From Paenarthrobacter nitroguajacolicus (GTDB taxonomy: Bacteria > Actinomycetota > Actinomycetes > Actinomycetales > Micrococcaceae), in assembly GCF_007786235.1 (NCBI RefSeq), contig NZ_VNFK01000009.1, forward strand, positions 62,001-126,000: DNA of 64,000 nt. Reading direction: 5' to 3'. Of this stretch, positions 42,044 through 50,265 are shown piece by piece (within the stretch, counting starts at the first letter, position 1; every line of letters begins with the position of its first letter). The position numbers were made by a program, and so were the translations under genes. Below the pieces are notes generated by a model that saw nothing but the letters and a program-made list of their open reading frames with translations, was not told the origin of the DNA and searched no databases.

Positions 42044-42236
42044 GCCTGCCCGGGCCGGCCCTGCGGGAAGCTTCATCCTGCCGGTCCGTTGTCCCTCCGA
42101 CGTCGAGCGTTCCCTGCGGGGCCGCCGTGTAGCTCGCGGGGCCACGATGGCGCGGGAACCACACACCGCCACAGATATGGCCCCTGCGCCACTCAAAACG
42201 CGGCCCTGGCAGGGTTTCCTCCGCGGCCCAAACGCG

Positions 42237-43112
42237 TCAGGTCTCGTCGGCGGGAAGGAAACTGGTGCCACCGTCCCTGGAAACGACGATCCCGTCCGGC
42301 GTTACTGCCCAGATCCTGAGGTTCCCGTCGGCGCCTTTGAGGGCCGCTATGGCCAGAACTTCACTGTCGATCATGCCGTTCTTGGTCCACGACTTGCCGG
42401 CGTCGGCCGAAGAGTAGGTGGTCCCGTCGGGGGCGACCCCGGCCGCTTCGTCCGGGGTGGCGAAGGCGGCGTACTGGATCAGCGGCCCGGTCTTGTCCAG
42501 GGTCCAGGTCGCTCCGCCGTCACTTGAGCGCTGGATACCCGCGGTGGTGGTGCCCAGCACCGTGTCGCTGTCGGGGTGGCCGGCCAGGACGGCTGGGGCG
42601 AACATGGCGCCCACGGTGTTCCAGGTCTTCCCGTCGGGGCTGCTGCGCAATTGCCCGTCGAACGCGACGATCCCGGATCTTGTGGTGGTCATGGCGTGGA
42701 AGTCGGATTCGCCTTGGCGTGAGAGCTTCTCCCACGTGGTCCCTCCGTCGGTGGACTTGATCAGTCCGAGGGGGTTGGGCAGGTCAGAGCCCGGGCCCGG
42801 GTGGCCGGAGGCGTAGAAGACTCCGTCGTTACCGACGGTGAAACCCATCAGGTCGTTCGTGCCGCCGATCTTGCTGGCGGGCTGTTTCGTGACGTCGAAC
42901 AGCCCGTCGTGGGTGGCCAACAGCACCTGGCTGGTGTCCCCGTTGACGGTCAGTCCGTGGACATGGCTGCTGGGCAGGGGCTTATCCGTCCCGATGGAGG
43001 GGGTTGTGGAAGCCTGTGGGCTGGCCGGGGTGCAGGCGGCCAAGGCGAGGAGGACTGCGGCGCCGGCGGCGAGGGTTCTGATTCGCTTGGCAGCGGTGGT
43101 CATGGATTGCAT
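42237..43112 (-). CDS. F510_1955-type BNR-repeat lipoprotein
   Basis: A 291-residue exported lipoprotein (lipobox LAAC near residue 26) with a beta-propeller built from BNR-like Asp-box blocks (STDGGTTWE, SSPDGKTWN, SSDGGATWT and similar). The family name F510_1955 glycosylhydrolase is used for such proteins, but glycosidase activity is not established. The start ATG has GGAGC six bases before it. It is the last gene of a set with DUF305 and DUF6153, usually found with copper resistance loci. Confidence 0.75.
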   Translation of the reverse strand: MQSMTTAAKRIRTLAAGAAVLLALAACTPASPQASTTPSIGTDKPLPSSHVHGLTVNGDTSQVLLATHDGLFDVTKQPASKIGGTNDLMGFTVGNDGVFYASGHPGPGSDLPNPLGLIKSTDGGTTWEKLSRQGESDFHAMTTTRSGIVAFDGQLRSSPDGKTWNTVGAMFAPAVLAGHPDSDTVLGTTTAGIQRSSDGGATWTLDKTGPLIQYAAFATPDEAAGVAPDGTTYSSADAGKSWTKNGMIDSEVLAIAALKGADGNLRIWAVTPDGIVVSRDGGTSFLPADET

Positions 43113-43197
43113 GGGAAGCTCCAGGTTGGGGTGAAGACGGGTGTGCGGAGGGCGCCGGCCCCATCGTTGGGAGAAAGGCCGGCGCCGCTGTGGCGGG

Positions 43198-43815
43198 TTA
43201 GAGGGTGGCCAGCAGGGTCTGCATTTCCTGGATCTCGGTTTCCTGGGCGCTGACGATGTCCTTGCTGAGTTGGACAGCTGCGGTGTCCTTGCCGTCCGTG
43301 GTTTCTGTCTTGGCCATGGTCACGGCACCTTGGTGGTGGGCGATCATTTGGGTCAGGAACAGCTTCGCGGCCTCAACGCCCTGGGCGGCTTCGAGCTTTG
43401 TCATGTCTTCGGCGCCCATCATGCCGTCCATGCTGTGCCCGGTGGGCATCTGGGTGGGTTCGCCCCAGCCTTTCAACCAGCCGGTCATTTTTTCGATCTC
43501 CGGTCCCTGTGCGTCCTTGATCCGGGTGGCCAAGGCTGTGACTTCGGCGGGGATGTCCTGTTTCTTGAGGATCATGTCGCTCATCTCCACAGCTTGGGTG
43601 TGGTGCGGGATCATCATCTGGGCGAACGTCACGTCAGCGGAGTTATGGTCCGATGCCGTGGCAGGGCTTGATGCGCTGGCGGAGCTGCTGCCGTGGTCCA
43701 TGCCCGGCGTGGATGTCCCGGAGGAACTGGAACCACCGGCGGCGCCGCAGCCGGCCAAGGCGACCACTGCGGCCACGGCAGTAGCTGCAAGGGGCAAAAA
43801 CTTCTTCGTGTTCAT
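43198..43815 (-). CDS. DUF305 exported lipoprotein, copper-associated
   Basis: A 205-residue lipoprotein with lipobox VALAGC (Cys near 23), a Ser/Gly-rich linker and two helical DUF305 halves. MMIPHHTQAVEMSDM and MIAHHQGAVTMAK are the paired HH motifs of DUF305, and GHSMDGMMGAEDM adds Met and His residues that suit copper binding. The family is found mainly beside copper resistance genes, but its molecular role is not settled. ATG 43815 gives a normal signal sequence. It is co-directional with DUF6153 upstream. Confidence 0.84.
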   Translation of the reverse strand: MNTKKFLPLAATAVAAVVALAGCGAAGGSSSSGTSTPGMDHGSSSASASSPATASDHNSADVTFAQMMIPHHTQAVEMSDMILKKQDIPAEVTALATRIKDAQGPEIEKMTGWLKGWGEPTQMPTGHSMDGMMGAEDMTKLEAAQGVEAAKLFLTQMIAHHQGAVTMAKTETTDGKDTAAVQLSKDIVSAQETEIQEMQTLLATL

Positions 43816-43963
43816 GAAATCAAGTCCTTCGTAAGAATTTAGGGGACGCAAAGGCGCCCGCACTAAGGGTGGTGGGTGCATCAGCTACGCGCGGGTCAGC
43901 CACTACAAGGGCTGGAGGGCGTGAGGAAGAACGGCCTGGGCTGGGCCCGGGCCGGCGGAACGG

Positions 43964-44458
43964 TTACGTTCTGCTGATGGATAACTCACCCGGTGAAGGA
44001 CCGACTGGACGGTAGGACCAGGGGACACGAGCCGTGAAGGTCGGAACTGCGGACTGCTCCGTGGTGGAGACCGTATCATCCGGCGCGGGCGCAGTCAGGC
44101 CACCGGCGCTGACCGTGGGGATGCAGGACGTGCTCATGGAGTGCTGGCTTGAGCAGTTCCCGGAGCAGGAGCACTGCGCCGGGGAGGCTGCACCGTTCGA
44201 CACGGACAGCTCTTGGAGCGCGGCGGGCTCCGGCGATGAGACCAGGTGGCTCGCGTGCCCGGATGCGTCGATTCCGGATGTAGACGAACCCGTTCCGGTC
44301 GTTTCCGTCATGTCTGCGGAAGCCATTGCGCTGGAGTGTACTGATTGGGTGCCGGTCATGACGTGCATGCCCAGAATTCCGGTGATGAGAGCGAGGATAC
44401 CGGCTATAAGGGAGGCCGTGAGTAGGGCGGAGCCGGTGATGGCGCGTTGTGCGGCCAT
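43964..44458 (-). CDS. DUF6153 membrane-anchored protein, copper-associated
   Basis: A 164-residue protein with one N-terminal helix (about residues 10-32), then GMHVMTGTQSVHSSAM, and a soluble part with CSCSGNCSSQHSMSTSC (six Cys and His/Met within 20 residues). The GMHVMTG segment is typical of DUF6153. The Cys/Met/His content suits copper binding. A strong ribosome binding site (GGGAGGAGGACC) and a CsoR-like box precede the start. It is the first gene of the DUF6153-DUF305-F510_1955 set. Confidence 0.7.
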   Translation of the reverse strand: MAAQRAITGSALLTASLIAGILALITGILGMHVMTGTQSVHSSAMASADMTETTGTGSSTSGIDASGHASHLVSSPEPAALQELSVSNGAASPAQCSCSGNCSSQHSMSTSCIPTVSAGGLTAPAPDDTVSTTEQSAVPTFTARVPWSYRPVGPSPGELSISRT

Positions 44459-44510
44459 GGTGGTCCTCCTCCCTGTGCTTGGTGTTTCTAGGCTAGCGGC
44501 ACCGGTGCCC

Positions 44511-44527
44511 TACCCCGGGTGGGGATA
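44511..44527. promoter_or_regulatory. CsoR-type copper operator, DUF6153 promoter
   Basis: TACCCC GGGT GGGGATA is a near-symmetric G/C tract flanked by TA, the form of CsoR-family boxes. It lies 53 bases upstream of the DUF6153 start. It is less perfect than the box in front of copZ. Confidence 0.55.
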
Positions 44528-44554
44528 GCGTGCCGGTGCCGGTTCACTGTTGGT

Positions 44555-46711
44555 TCAACGAACTTGCGAGGGGTTCAGTTTCACCCGGCGGAGCAGTTGG
44601 GCGTTGAGGGCGACAACGATCGTGGACACTGACATCAGGACTGCTCCGGCTGCCGGGGACAGGACGATCCCGGCGAAGGCCAGCACACCCGCTGCCAAGG
44701 GCACCGCGATGACGTTGTATCCGGTGGCCCACACGAGGTTCTGCCACATTTTCGCGTAGCTTGCCCTGGACAGGTCAACCATGGACATCACCGCCCGTGG
44801 GTCGTTACCAGCCAGGATCACTCCGGCTGACTCCATGGCCACATCAGTTCCGGCTCCGATGGCGATGCCGACCTCCGCTCGGGCCAGCGCGGGAGAGTCG
44901 TTGACCCCGTCACCGACCATTGCCACCTTCATTCCCCGTGCCTGCAGGTCCGCGACTTTCTTGTCTTTATCTGCCGGAAGGACTTCAGCGAAGACCTCAT
45001 CGATGTTCAGCTCCGCGCCCACCGCGTTCGCTACCTGGGTGGCGTCACCGGTGATCATCGCGACTTTCACGCCCCGGCTCTGCAGGGCTGCTACCGCCTG
45101 TCGGGACTCGGGCCGGATGGCGTCCTCAAGACTGACGGCACCCAGGACGCGATCACCGTCGATGACATGAAGCACCGCAGCGCCGCGTTTCATCCACTCC
45201 AGGGTTGAAGCGGCCAGGGATTCGGGCTCGGAGAGCCCGAGTTCGCGCAGCAGAGCCGGACCGCCCACTTGGACGGTGCGACCCTCAACGGTGGCGCGCA
45301 CCCCCCGGCCTGTCATGGATGTGAAACCCTCGGCGTTGGGCAGTTGGAGTCCCTTGTGGTGTGCTGCCCGGACGATGGCACGGGCCACGGGGTGTTCACT
45401 GTCGGATTCGACTGCTGCGGCCAGGGCCAGCAGATCATCGGTGTGGCCGCCCTCGGTGGTGGCCGCGTTGCTGACTTCAGGTTCTCCCCTGGTCAGGGTG
45501 CCGGTCTTGTCAAACAGCACGACGTCGACGGTGCGCATCCGTTCCAGTGCGATCCGGTTCTTGATCAGCACCCCTGCCCGAGCGGCCTGCTCGGTGGAAA
45601 TGGCGATCACCAGCGGAATTGCCAGGCCTAGCGCGTGCGGGCAGGCGATGACCAGCACCGTGACGGTGCGGGTCACGGCTTCGGGCAGGCTTCCCAACAG
45701 GGTCCAGGCGATGAATGTGATGATCCCTGCGATGGTGGCGAAGTAGAACAGGAACGCCGCGGCACGGTCCGCGAGGGCCTGGGCTTTGGAGGACGAAGCC
45801 TGGGCTTCGGCCACCAGACGCTGAATGCCTGCCAGGGCAGTGTCGTCCCCGACCGCGGTCACGGTAACCCGGACGGTGTTGTCCGTGGCCACAGTTCCTG
45901 CCACGACGGGATCCCCGACACCCCTGAGTACTGTCTTGGACTCGCCGGTGATCATGGATTCGTCGACCTCTGCCTGCCCGTCCACGATGGTGCCGTCGGC
46001 GGGCATCCGTGCCCCGGATCGGACCAGGACCTTGTCCCCGGTCCGAAGTTCGGAGACGGAGACGATTTCCACGCCGGTGCCGGTGATACGTTCGGCTTCA
46101 TCGGGCAACAGTGCGGCCAAGGCGTCGAGGGCGCCTTGGGCCGAGCCGAGGGCGCGCATTTCGATCCAGTGGCCCAGCAACATGATGGCCACCAGCAGCG
46201 CCAGCTCCCACCAGAAGTCCAGATCGAAGTTTCCGATCCGCAGGCTGGTCGCCCAGGACGCCGCGAACGCGACCGTGATGGCCATACTGATCAGCAGCAT
46301 CATGCCCGGCTGCCGGGACTTCAGCTCGTTCAGACCGCCCTTGAGGAAGGGCATGCCTCCATAGAGGAAAATCACCGTGCCCAGGACGGGCGGGATCCAT
46401 GCCGAGCCCGGGAACTCCGGCGGCATATACCCCAGGAGATGCCCAAACATGGGGCTGAAGTAGACAACAGGGACTGACAGGGCCAAGGTCAGCCAGAACC
46501 TGTCCTTGAACATTGCCGTGCTGTGCCCGGCGTGCTGGCCGTGGCTGTGCACGGCATGATCGTCCCGGTCTTCGTGGCCCTGTGCGTGGTTGTGGTGCTG
46601 ATGGGCCGCTGGCTCCGGCCCATCCACGTTGCGTGAAGGGATGGTTGTACCGCCCCGGTCCGCTTCACGGACCGGTAACGGGTGGCTGTGATGATGGTTG
46701 TGCTCTGCCAT
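44555..46711 (-). CDS. copB: CopB-type copper-translocating P1B ATPase with His-rich N-terminus
   Basis: A 718-residue P-type ATPase. The N-terminal 65 residues are His-rich (HNHHHSH, HQHHNHAQGH and further pairs). The transmembrane metal site is Cys-Pro-His (357-359), the CPH motif of CopB-type (P1B-3) pumps, which move Cu(II) or Cu(I)/Ag(I) outward. The phosphorylated Asp401 lies in DKTGTLTRGE, and SEHPVARAI and GDGVNDSPAL follow. There is no HMA domain; CopZ upstream may serve as donor. The gene starts 63 bases after copZ, in the same operon. Confidence 0.9.
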   Translation of the reverse strand: MAEHNHHHSHPLPVREADRGGTTIPSRNVDGPEPAAHQHHNHAQGHEDRDDHAVHSHGQHAGHSTAMFKDRFWLTLALSVPVVYFSPMFGHLLGYMPPEFPGSAWIPPVLGTVIFLYGGMPFLKGGLNELKSRQPGMMLLISMAITVAFAASWATSLRIGNFDLDFWWELALLVAIMLLGHWIEMRALGSAQGALDALAALLPDEAERITGTGVEIVSVSELRTGDKVLVRSGARMPADGTIVDGQAEVDESMITGESKTVLRGVGDPVVAGTVATDNTVRVTVTAVGDDTALAGIQRLVAEAQASSSKAQALADRAAAFLFYFATIAGIITFIAWTLLGSLPEAVTRTVTVLVIACPHALGLAIPLVIAISTEQAARAGVLIKNRIALERMRTVDVVLFDKTGTLTRGEPEVSNAATTEGGHTDDLLALAAAVESDSEHPVARAIVRAAHHKGLQLPNAEGFTSMTGRGVRATVEGRTVQVGGPALLRELGLSEPESLAASTLEWMKRGAAVLHVIDGDRVLGAVSLEDAIRPESRQAVAALQSRGVKVAMITGDATQVANAVGAELNIDEVFAEVLPADKDKKVADLQARGMKVAMVGDGVNDSPALARAEVGIAIGAGTDVAMESAGVILAGNDPRAVMSMVDLSRASYAKMWQNLVWATGYNVIAVPLAAGVLAFAGIVLSPAAGAVLMSVSTIVVALNAQLLRRVKLNPSQVR

Positions 46712-46774
46712 GGTGCACTCCTCCAGTTACGGCCGCGGCATCGCACATGGCGGCGCAGGCCGAGTGGGTTCGAA

Positions 46775-47080
46775 CTAGCTGGTCAGGCTGTATCCAGCCG
46801 ACGCGACTGCGTCGCGGACCGCGGAGAGCCCCGCGGGTCCGGCAACAGTCAGGCGGGAGATTCCGCCGGGGACGAGTGCAACGGTTGCCGTGTCAACGCC
46901 GTCGAGGGCAGCGACTGCCTTTTCAACGCTGGCCACGCAGCCGCCACATGTCAGGCCCTCAATGGCGTACTCCACACCGGCGGTGTTCATGCCGGGAGTC
47001 TTGCCGGCACCGGTCGAGCAGCAACTACAACCGGACCCGGTGGACGTCAATGGCAGTTCGGTACGTGATGGTGTTTGCAT
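46775..47080 (-). CDS. copZ: CopZ-like HMA-domain copper chaperone
   Basis: A 101-residue soluble protein. The HMA domain (about residues 34-101) carries the metal motif GLTCGGC (Cys45 and Cys48). The N-terminal extension has three further cysteines (Cys18, Cys20 and Cys21 in GCSCCS). It probably binds Cu(I) and hands it to CopB. ATG 47080 is chosen because GGAA lies at the normal distance; a second ATG five codons upstream is possible. A CsoR box lies about 110 bases upstream. Confidence 0.85.
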   Translation of the reverse strand: MQTPSRTELPLTSTGSGCSCCSTGAGKTPGMNTAGVEYAIEGLTCGGCVASVEKAVAALDGVDTATVALVPGGISRLTVAGPAGLSAVRDAVASAGYSLTS

Positions 47081-47187
47081 GTCAGTTCCATTCATTGCAG
47101 AAGATGCGATGGGTGCTGTGGTTGAACGGCAGTAAAGAGGGACCCCAAAAGTCCTCCGCGACAGACCACTCACTGACAACACGATCA

Positions 47188-47208
47188 ATATACCCCCGGG
47201 GGGTATAT
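47188..47208. promoter_or_regulatory. CsoR-type copper operator (ATATA C5 G6 TATAT)
   Basis: A palindrome of ATATA, five C, six G and TATAT closely matches the CsoR consensus. It lies between divergent copZ (108 bases) and the frameshifted 47314 gene (105 bases), so one operator probably controls both. No csoR gene is visible in the window. Confidence 0.75.
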
Positions 47209-47313
47209 CGCGCAAGGCTGGTGCAAACTCGTCGTCAGGCATGGGACATGAAGTCTCTTGAGACATCCGTCGTGGAAAGCCATTCTTGAAGCAGCAAACC
47301 CTAGGAGACCGCA

Positions 47314-47726
47314 ATGGATCGCACTCACTCCGGCATGGGATCGTCCGTGACCCCGTCAGGGCTGCTCGCGGCCCTGACCCACATCGACACCGTTGGCTTC
47401 CACGGCATCGCCACCGTATTGACCGGGGCAGAACCAAAAATAGACCCAATCTGGGCCCCCTGATCCGCAATGCCGGCATCGCGGCCTCAATAACTGCCTG
47501 GCCTGAGGAACTGCAGCCCGCCGCAGACTGGTTCATTGCGGCGACCCAACAGCTGATCCCCGTTCTGGAACAACGCGACACCGCCTCCGTCGCAGAGCCA
47601 GCAAGAGAACTCCACATTGCGTACCACGCACTCAGTGACGCCGGCTGGACCTACCTTGCCTCAACTACCGGTATCCCGGGTGGCGGGAACGGCCACCGGC
47701 ATGGTGACCAGCACGAACATCATTAA
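47314..47726 (+). pseudogene. copper-linked hypothetical gene with a -1 frameshift in a C-run
   Basis: A good AGGAG (47303-47307) precedes ATG 47314. The frame runs 49 codons and stops at TGA 47461-47463 after a GGGCCCCC tract. The next frame continues without a stop from that point and ends at 47726 with a His-rich tail (GHRHGDQHEHH). The two pieces together would give about 137 residues. The continuing part has helical AADWFIAATQQLIPV and AYHALSDAGWTYLAS segments. No family was recognised. One missing C in the run would explain the break, so it may be a true pseudogene or a sequencing error. Confidence 0.6.
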
Positions 47727-48011
47727 TTGCGAGGCGGCACCGGGGAGGACTCCCGCTGCAGGCGGGCGAAGCCCGGACCGCTGGAAAGCGAATGTAGCGA
47801 CCGGTTTCCACCCCCCACGTGCAGTCCTGCCCGGATCCCCTGACTCACCCCGATATCAGCAACGCTGATGCCGCGACCGTACCGCAGCTGACGCAAAGGA
47901 ACTGCCCCGACGCGGTTGCTCTCCCGGAGCCAACCATGAAGCATTGCCGCTGGCCGCGGTCCCATGGAGCCGCGCCCTTCAGGCAGCGCATGAAGTGATA
48001 CTTTTCGACTC

Positions 48012-48887
48012 ATGAAAAGCGCAGTTCGGCCGTTGTCGTTCCAGGGACCGGCACGAGAACAGTCCGTGGCCCTGGTTTTCCTCGCCGGTGCCATCATCGG
48101 GGTGTTGGGCGGCATGATCGGATTGGGCGGCGCCGAGTTCCGGCTGCCGCTGCTGATCGGGGTCTTCGGCTTCGCAGCGTTGCAGGCAATCATCATGAAC
48201 AAAGCCATGAGCCTGATCGTCGTCATCACAGCATTACCGGCCAGGCTCTTCGCCATCCCGATCGGGGATCTTTCCCCCTACTGGTTTATCGTCCTTAACC
48301 TACTGGCTGGAAGCCTCATCGGCGCCTGGATCGGCGCGCACTGGGCCACCAGACTGAAATCAAAAACCCTCTACAGGGTGATCGGGGCGCTGTTGGCGCT
48401 CATCGCAGCGCTGCTTTTCTGCACACATTTCTTCGCCGTGGACCCACTCACCGTCGCGGACGCCCCCAGAATCATCGCAGGCGTCGCCGCCGGAGTCATC
48501 ATCGGGGTCGTGGCAGCCCTCATGGGAGTCGCCGGCGGGGAGCTGCTCATCCCTACGATCGTGCTGCTCTTTGGCACCGACATCAAAATCGCAGGCAGCC
48601 TCTCCCTTGCCGTTTCACTGCCCACCATGCTCGTGGCCTTCGCCCGCTTCAGCCGGGACAAGAGCTTCTCCGTCCTCGGACAGAACAAGCGCTTCCTCGT
48701 AACCATGACCCTAGGCTCCATTACCGGAACCATCATCGGCGGACTCCTGCTCGGAGTTATCCCATCCCTGGTCCTCCTCCCACTGCTCGTTGCGCTCCTG
48801 CTCCTGTCGTCCGTCAAAGTCTGGAACCATGACTCAAGGACGCAAGCCTATTTCTGTGGAAGCTTCACTTCTACTCCCGTGGTTTGA
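48012..48887 (+). CDS. TSUP (TauE/SafE) family permease
   Basis: A 291-residue membrane protein with about eight helices in two repeats. GMIGLGGAEFRLPLL and MGVAGGELLIPTIVLLFG are the paired glycine-rich motifs of the TSUP/TauE-SafE family (DUF81). Members carry sulfite, sulfoacetate and related anions, and others have unknown substrates; this one stands alone, so the substrate is unknown. No strong ribosome binding site is visible before the ATG. The last 15 residues look less conserved. Confidence 0.82.
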   Translation: MKSAVRPLSFQGPAREQSVALVFLAGAIIGVLGGMIGLGGAEFRLPLLIGVFGFAALQAIIMNKAMSLIVVITALPARLFAIPIGDLSPYWFIVLNLLAGSLIGAWIGAHWATRLKSKTLYRVIGALLALIAALLFCTHFFAVDPLTVADAPRIIAGVAAGVIIGVVAALMGVAGGELLIPTIVLLFGTDIKIAGSLSLAVSLPTMLVAFARFSRDKSFSVLGQNKRFLVTMTLGSITGTIIGGLLLGVIPSLVLLPLLVALLLLSSVKVWNHDSRTQAYFCGSFTSTPVV

Positions 48888-49005
48888 ACGCCGATAACCG
48901 TGATTATGACAAGTAAAGTTGCTTAAGCTGAAACGCTTGGCAACTTTGGTTGCTATCAGGCATACTGATCACTGTAGCAACCGGAGGCCGATGAAAGGAA
49001 GCGCG

Positions 49006-49581
49006 ATGGGCTGGTTCACCGAGGGCAGCGACCACGAGGGCTATGTTGTCTGCGTCTTCGCCGACGGTATGTACGGCTCCGGCGGAAAGCACATGCAGAT
49101 CAGCCTGATGAACCCGGACGGCACGACCATCTGGGAAATCGACGACCCGGACAGCCCGGCCTGGCGCCCGCCATCGCAGGTGGTCGGTTGGAAAGTCGCC
49201 TGCAGCTGCGAACCGTTCAAGAAGCACGTCATTCTGGACACGCTGTGGACCCGAGTCTGGGACCCCGCCGAAGAAGACCTCACCCGCCATCACATCTACG
49301 TCGGGGATCCTTCCAGTGATGACGCCACCTACGTCAGCGACCGGGAAGACCTGGAACCGCTGTTCCTGGCTCAATGGCATTCCCATATCGCCCCAGACCT
49401 ACATCTCCACACCATCCAGACCCTGGGTGAGCAACTCAAGAAGATCGAGATCCAGCTCAATGAGGCCGTCGCCGCAGCCCGGTCCGACGGCATCTCCTGG
49501 GACAAGATCGGCAGAGCATTTGGGATCACCCGGCAAGGAGCCCAAAAGCGATGGGATGCAAGCGAACACCCTTCTTCCTGA
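49006..49581 (+). CDS. hypothetical protein with C-terminal helix-turn-helix
   Basis: A 191-residue soluble protein. AAAGGA lies six bases before ATG 49006, which is preferred over ATG 48991. The N-terminal half (with many Trp and Asp) has no family match. The C-terminal 50 residues hold a probable helix-turn-helix (SWDKIGRAFGITRQGAQKRW), so it may bind DNA. It lies between the copper cargo and the conjugation genes and may be a plasmid regulatory protein. Confidence 0.6.
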   Translation: MGWFTEGSDHEGYVVCVFADGMYGSGGKHMQISLMNPDGTTIWEIDDPDSPAWRPPSQVVGWKVACSCEPFKKHVILDTLWTRVWDPAEEDLTRHHIYVGDPSSDDATYVSDREDLEPLFLAQWHSHIAPDLHLHTIQTLGEQLKKIEIQLNEAVAAARSDGISWDKIGRAFGITRQGAQKRWDASEHPSS

Positions 49582-49689
49582 ACCTCGGCGGCATCATCCA
49601 GTGACCCTGACCAGAACGGTTATTTGGGAGGCAGGGCTACGGGCTACAGTGGCCGCGACTTGGCGTCGTTAGTCGGGCGTCGCCCGCAG

Positions 49690-50028
49690 CTACCATTCTC
49701 TGGACGTTTTCAACGTGGGTGAGTCCGGGGCCGCAACATGCGGCTTGAATCGATGGTCCCTGTAAGACCGCTGGGGCACTAATCTCCTGCCCGCTTGGGC
49801 TTTGGTGACCAGCAGCTCTATCTCCTTAACATCTTCGGCCCTCATCCCCAGTTCGAGGCATCGGTCGGCGATATGTTTAGAGGAAACTCCTGCCCACCTG
49901 TGGGGCATGTTCATCAGATCCGCCTTGAGCATGGCCACTTCGTTCCACTTGAGGTGGTTTTGGTATCCGGCTGCCATTTCCGCCAAATATTCGAGGATTC
50001 CATCAATCCCGTTCGGTAGTTTATTCAC
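49690..50028 (-). CDS. small hypothetical protein near the relaxase gene
   Basis: A 112-residue mainly helical protein with a charged, Arg-rich C-terminal third (RLVPQRSYRDHRF). No family was recognised. The Arg-rich tail suggests nucleic-acid binding, but this is inference. It lies 237 bases before the end of the relaxase gene, on the same strand. Confidence 0.5.
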   Translation of the reverse strand: MNKLPNGIDGILEYLAEMAAGYQNHLKWNEVAMLKADLMNMPHRWAGVSSKHIADRCLELGMRAEDVKEIELLVTKAQAGRRLVPQRSYRDHRFKPHVAAPDSPTLKTSREW

Positions 50029-50265
50029 GGCTTTAACCTACGGGCAGGGACTGACAACATAGACCGAAAACCGCTGGCCTCCGCGCACACAACCCGCTAC
50101 AGGCCGGCGCTTCCCGGCGCCGGAATTGGCGAAGCCCCGGTCAAATAGCGGTTGACCGAAGCTTCGGTTGCATTATGCCCACCCAAAGCTTGAGGTTGGC
50201 TGTGAGGACCGCCGACCACCACGGGTACGTCCGCCACCACGGCAGGTGTCTTGCGATGCCTGCGG

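Noticed and set aside
47457..47463. Programmed -1 ribosomal frameshift in the GGGCCCCC tract
   Set aside because: The codons tgg-gcc-ccc do not form a standard X-XXY-YYZ slippery heptamer in the reading frame, and no downstream stem was seen. An indel is simpler.
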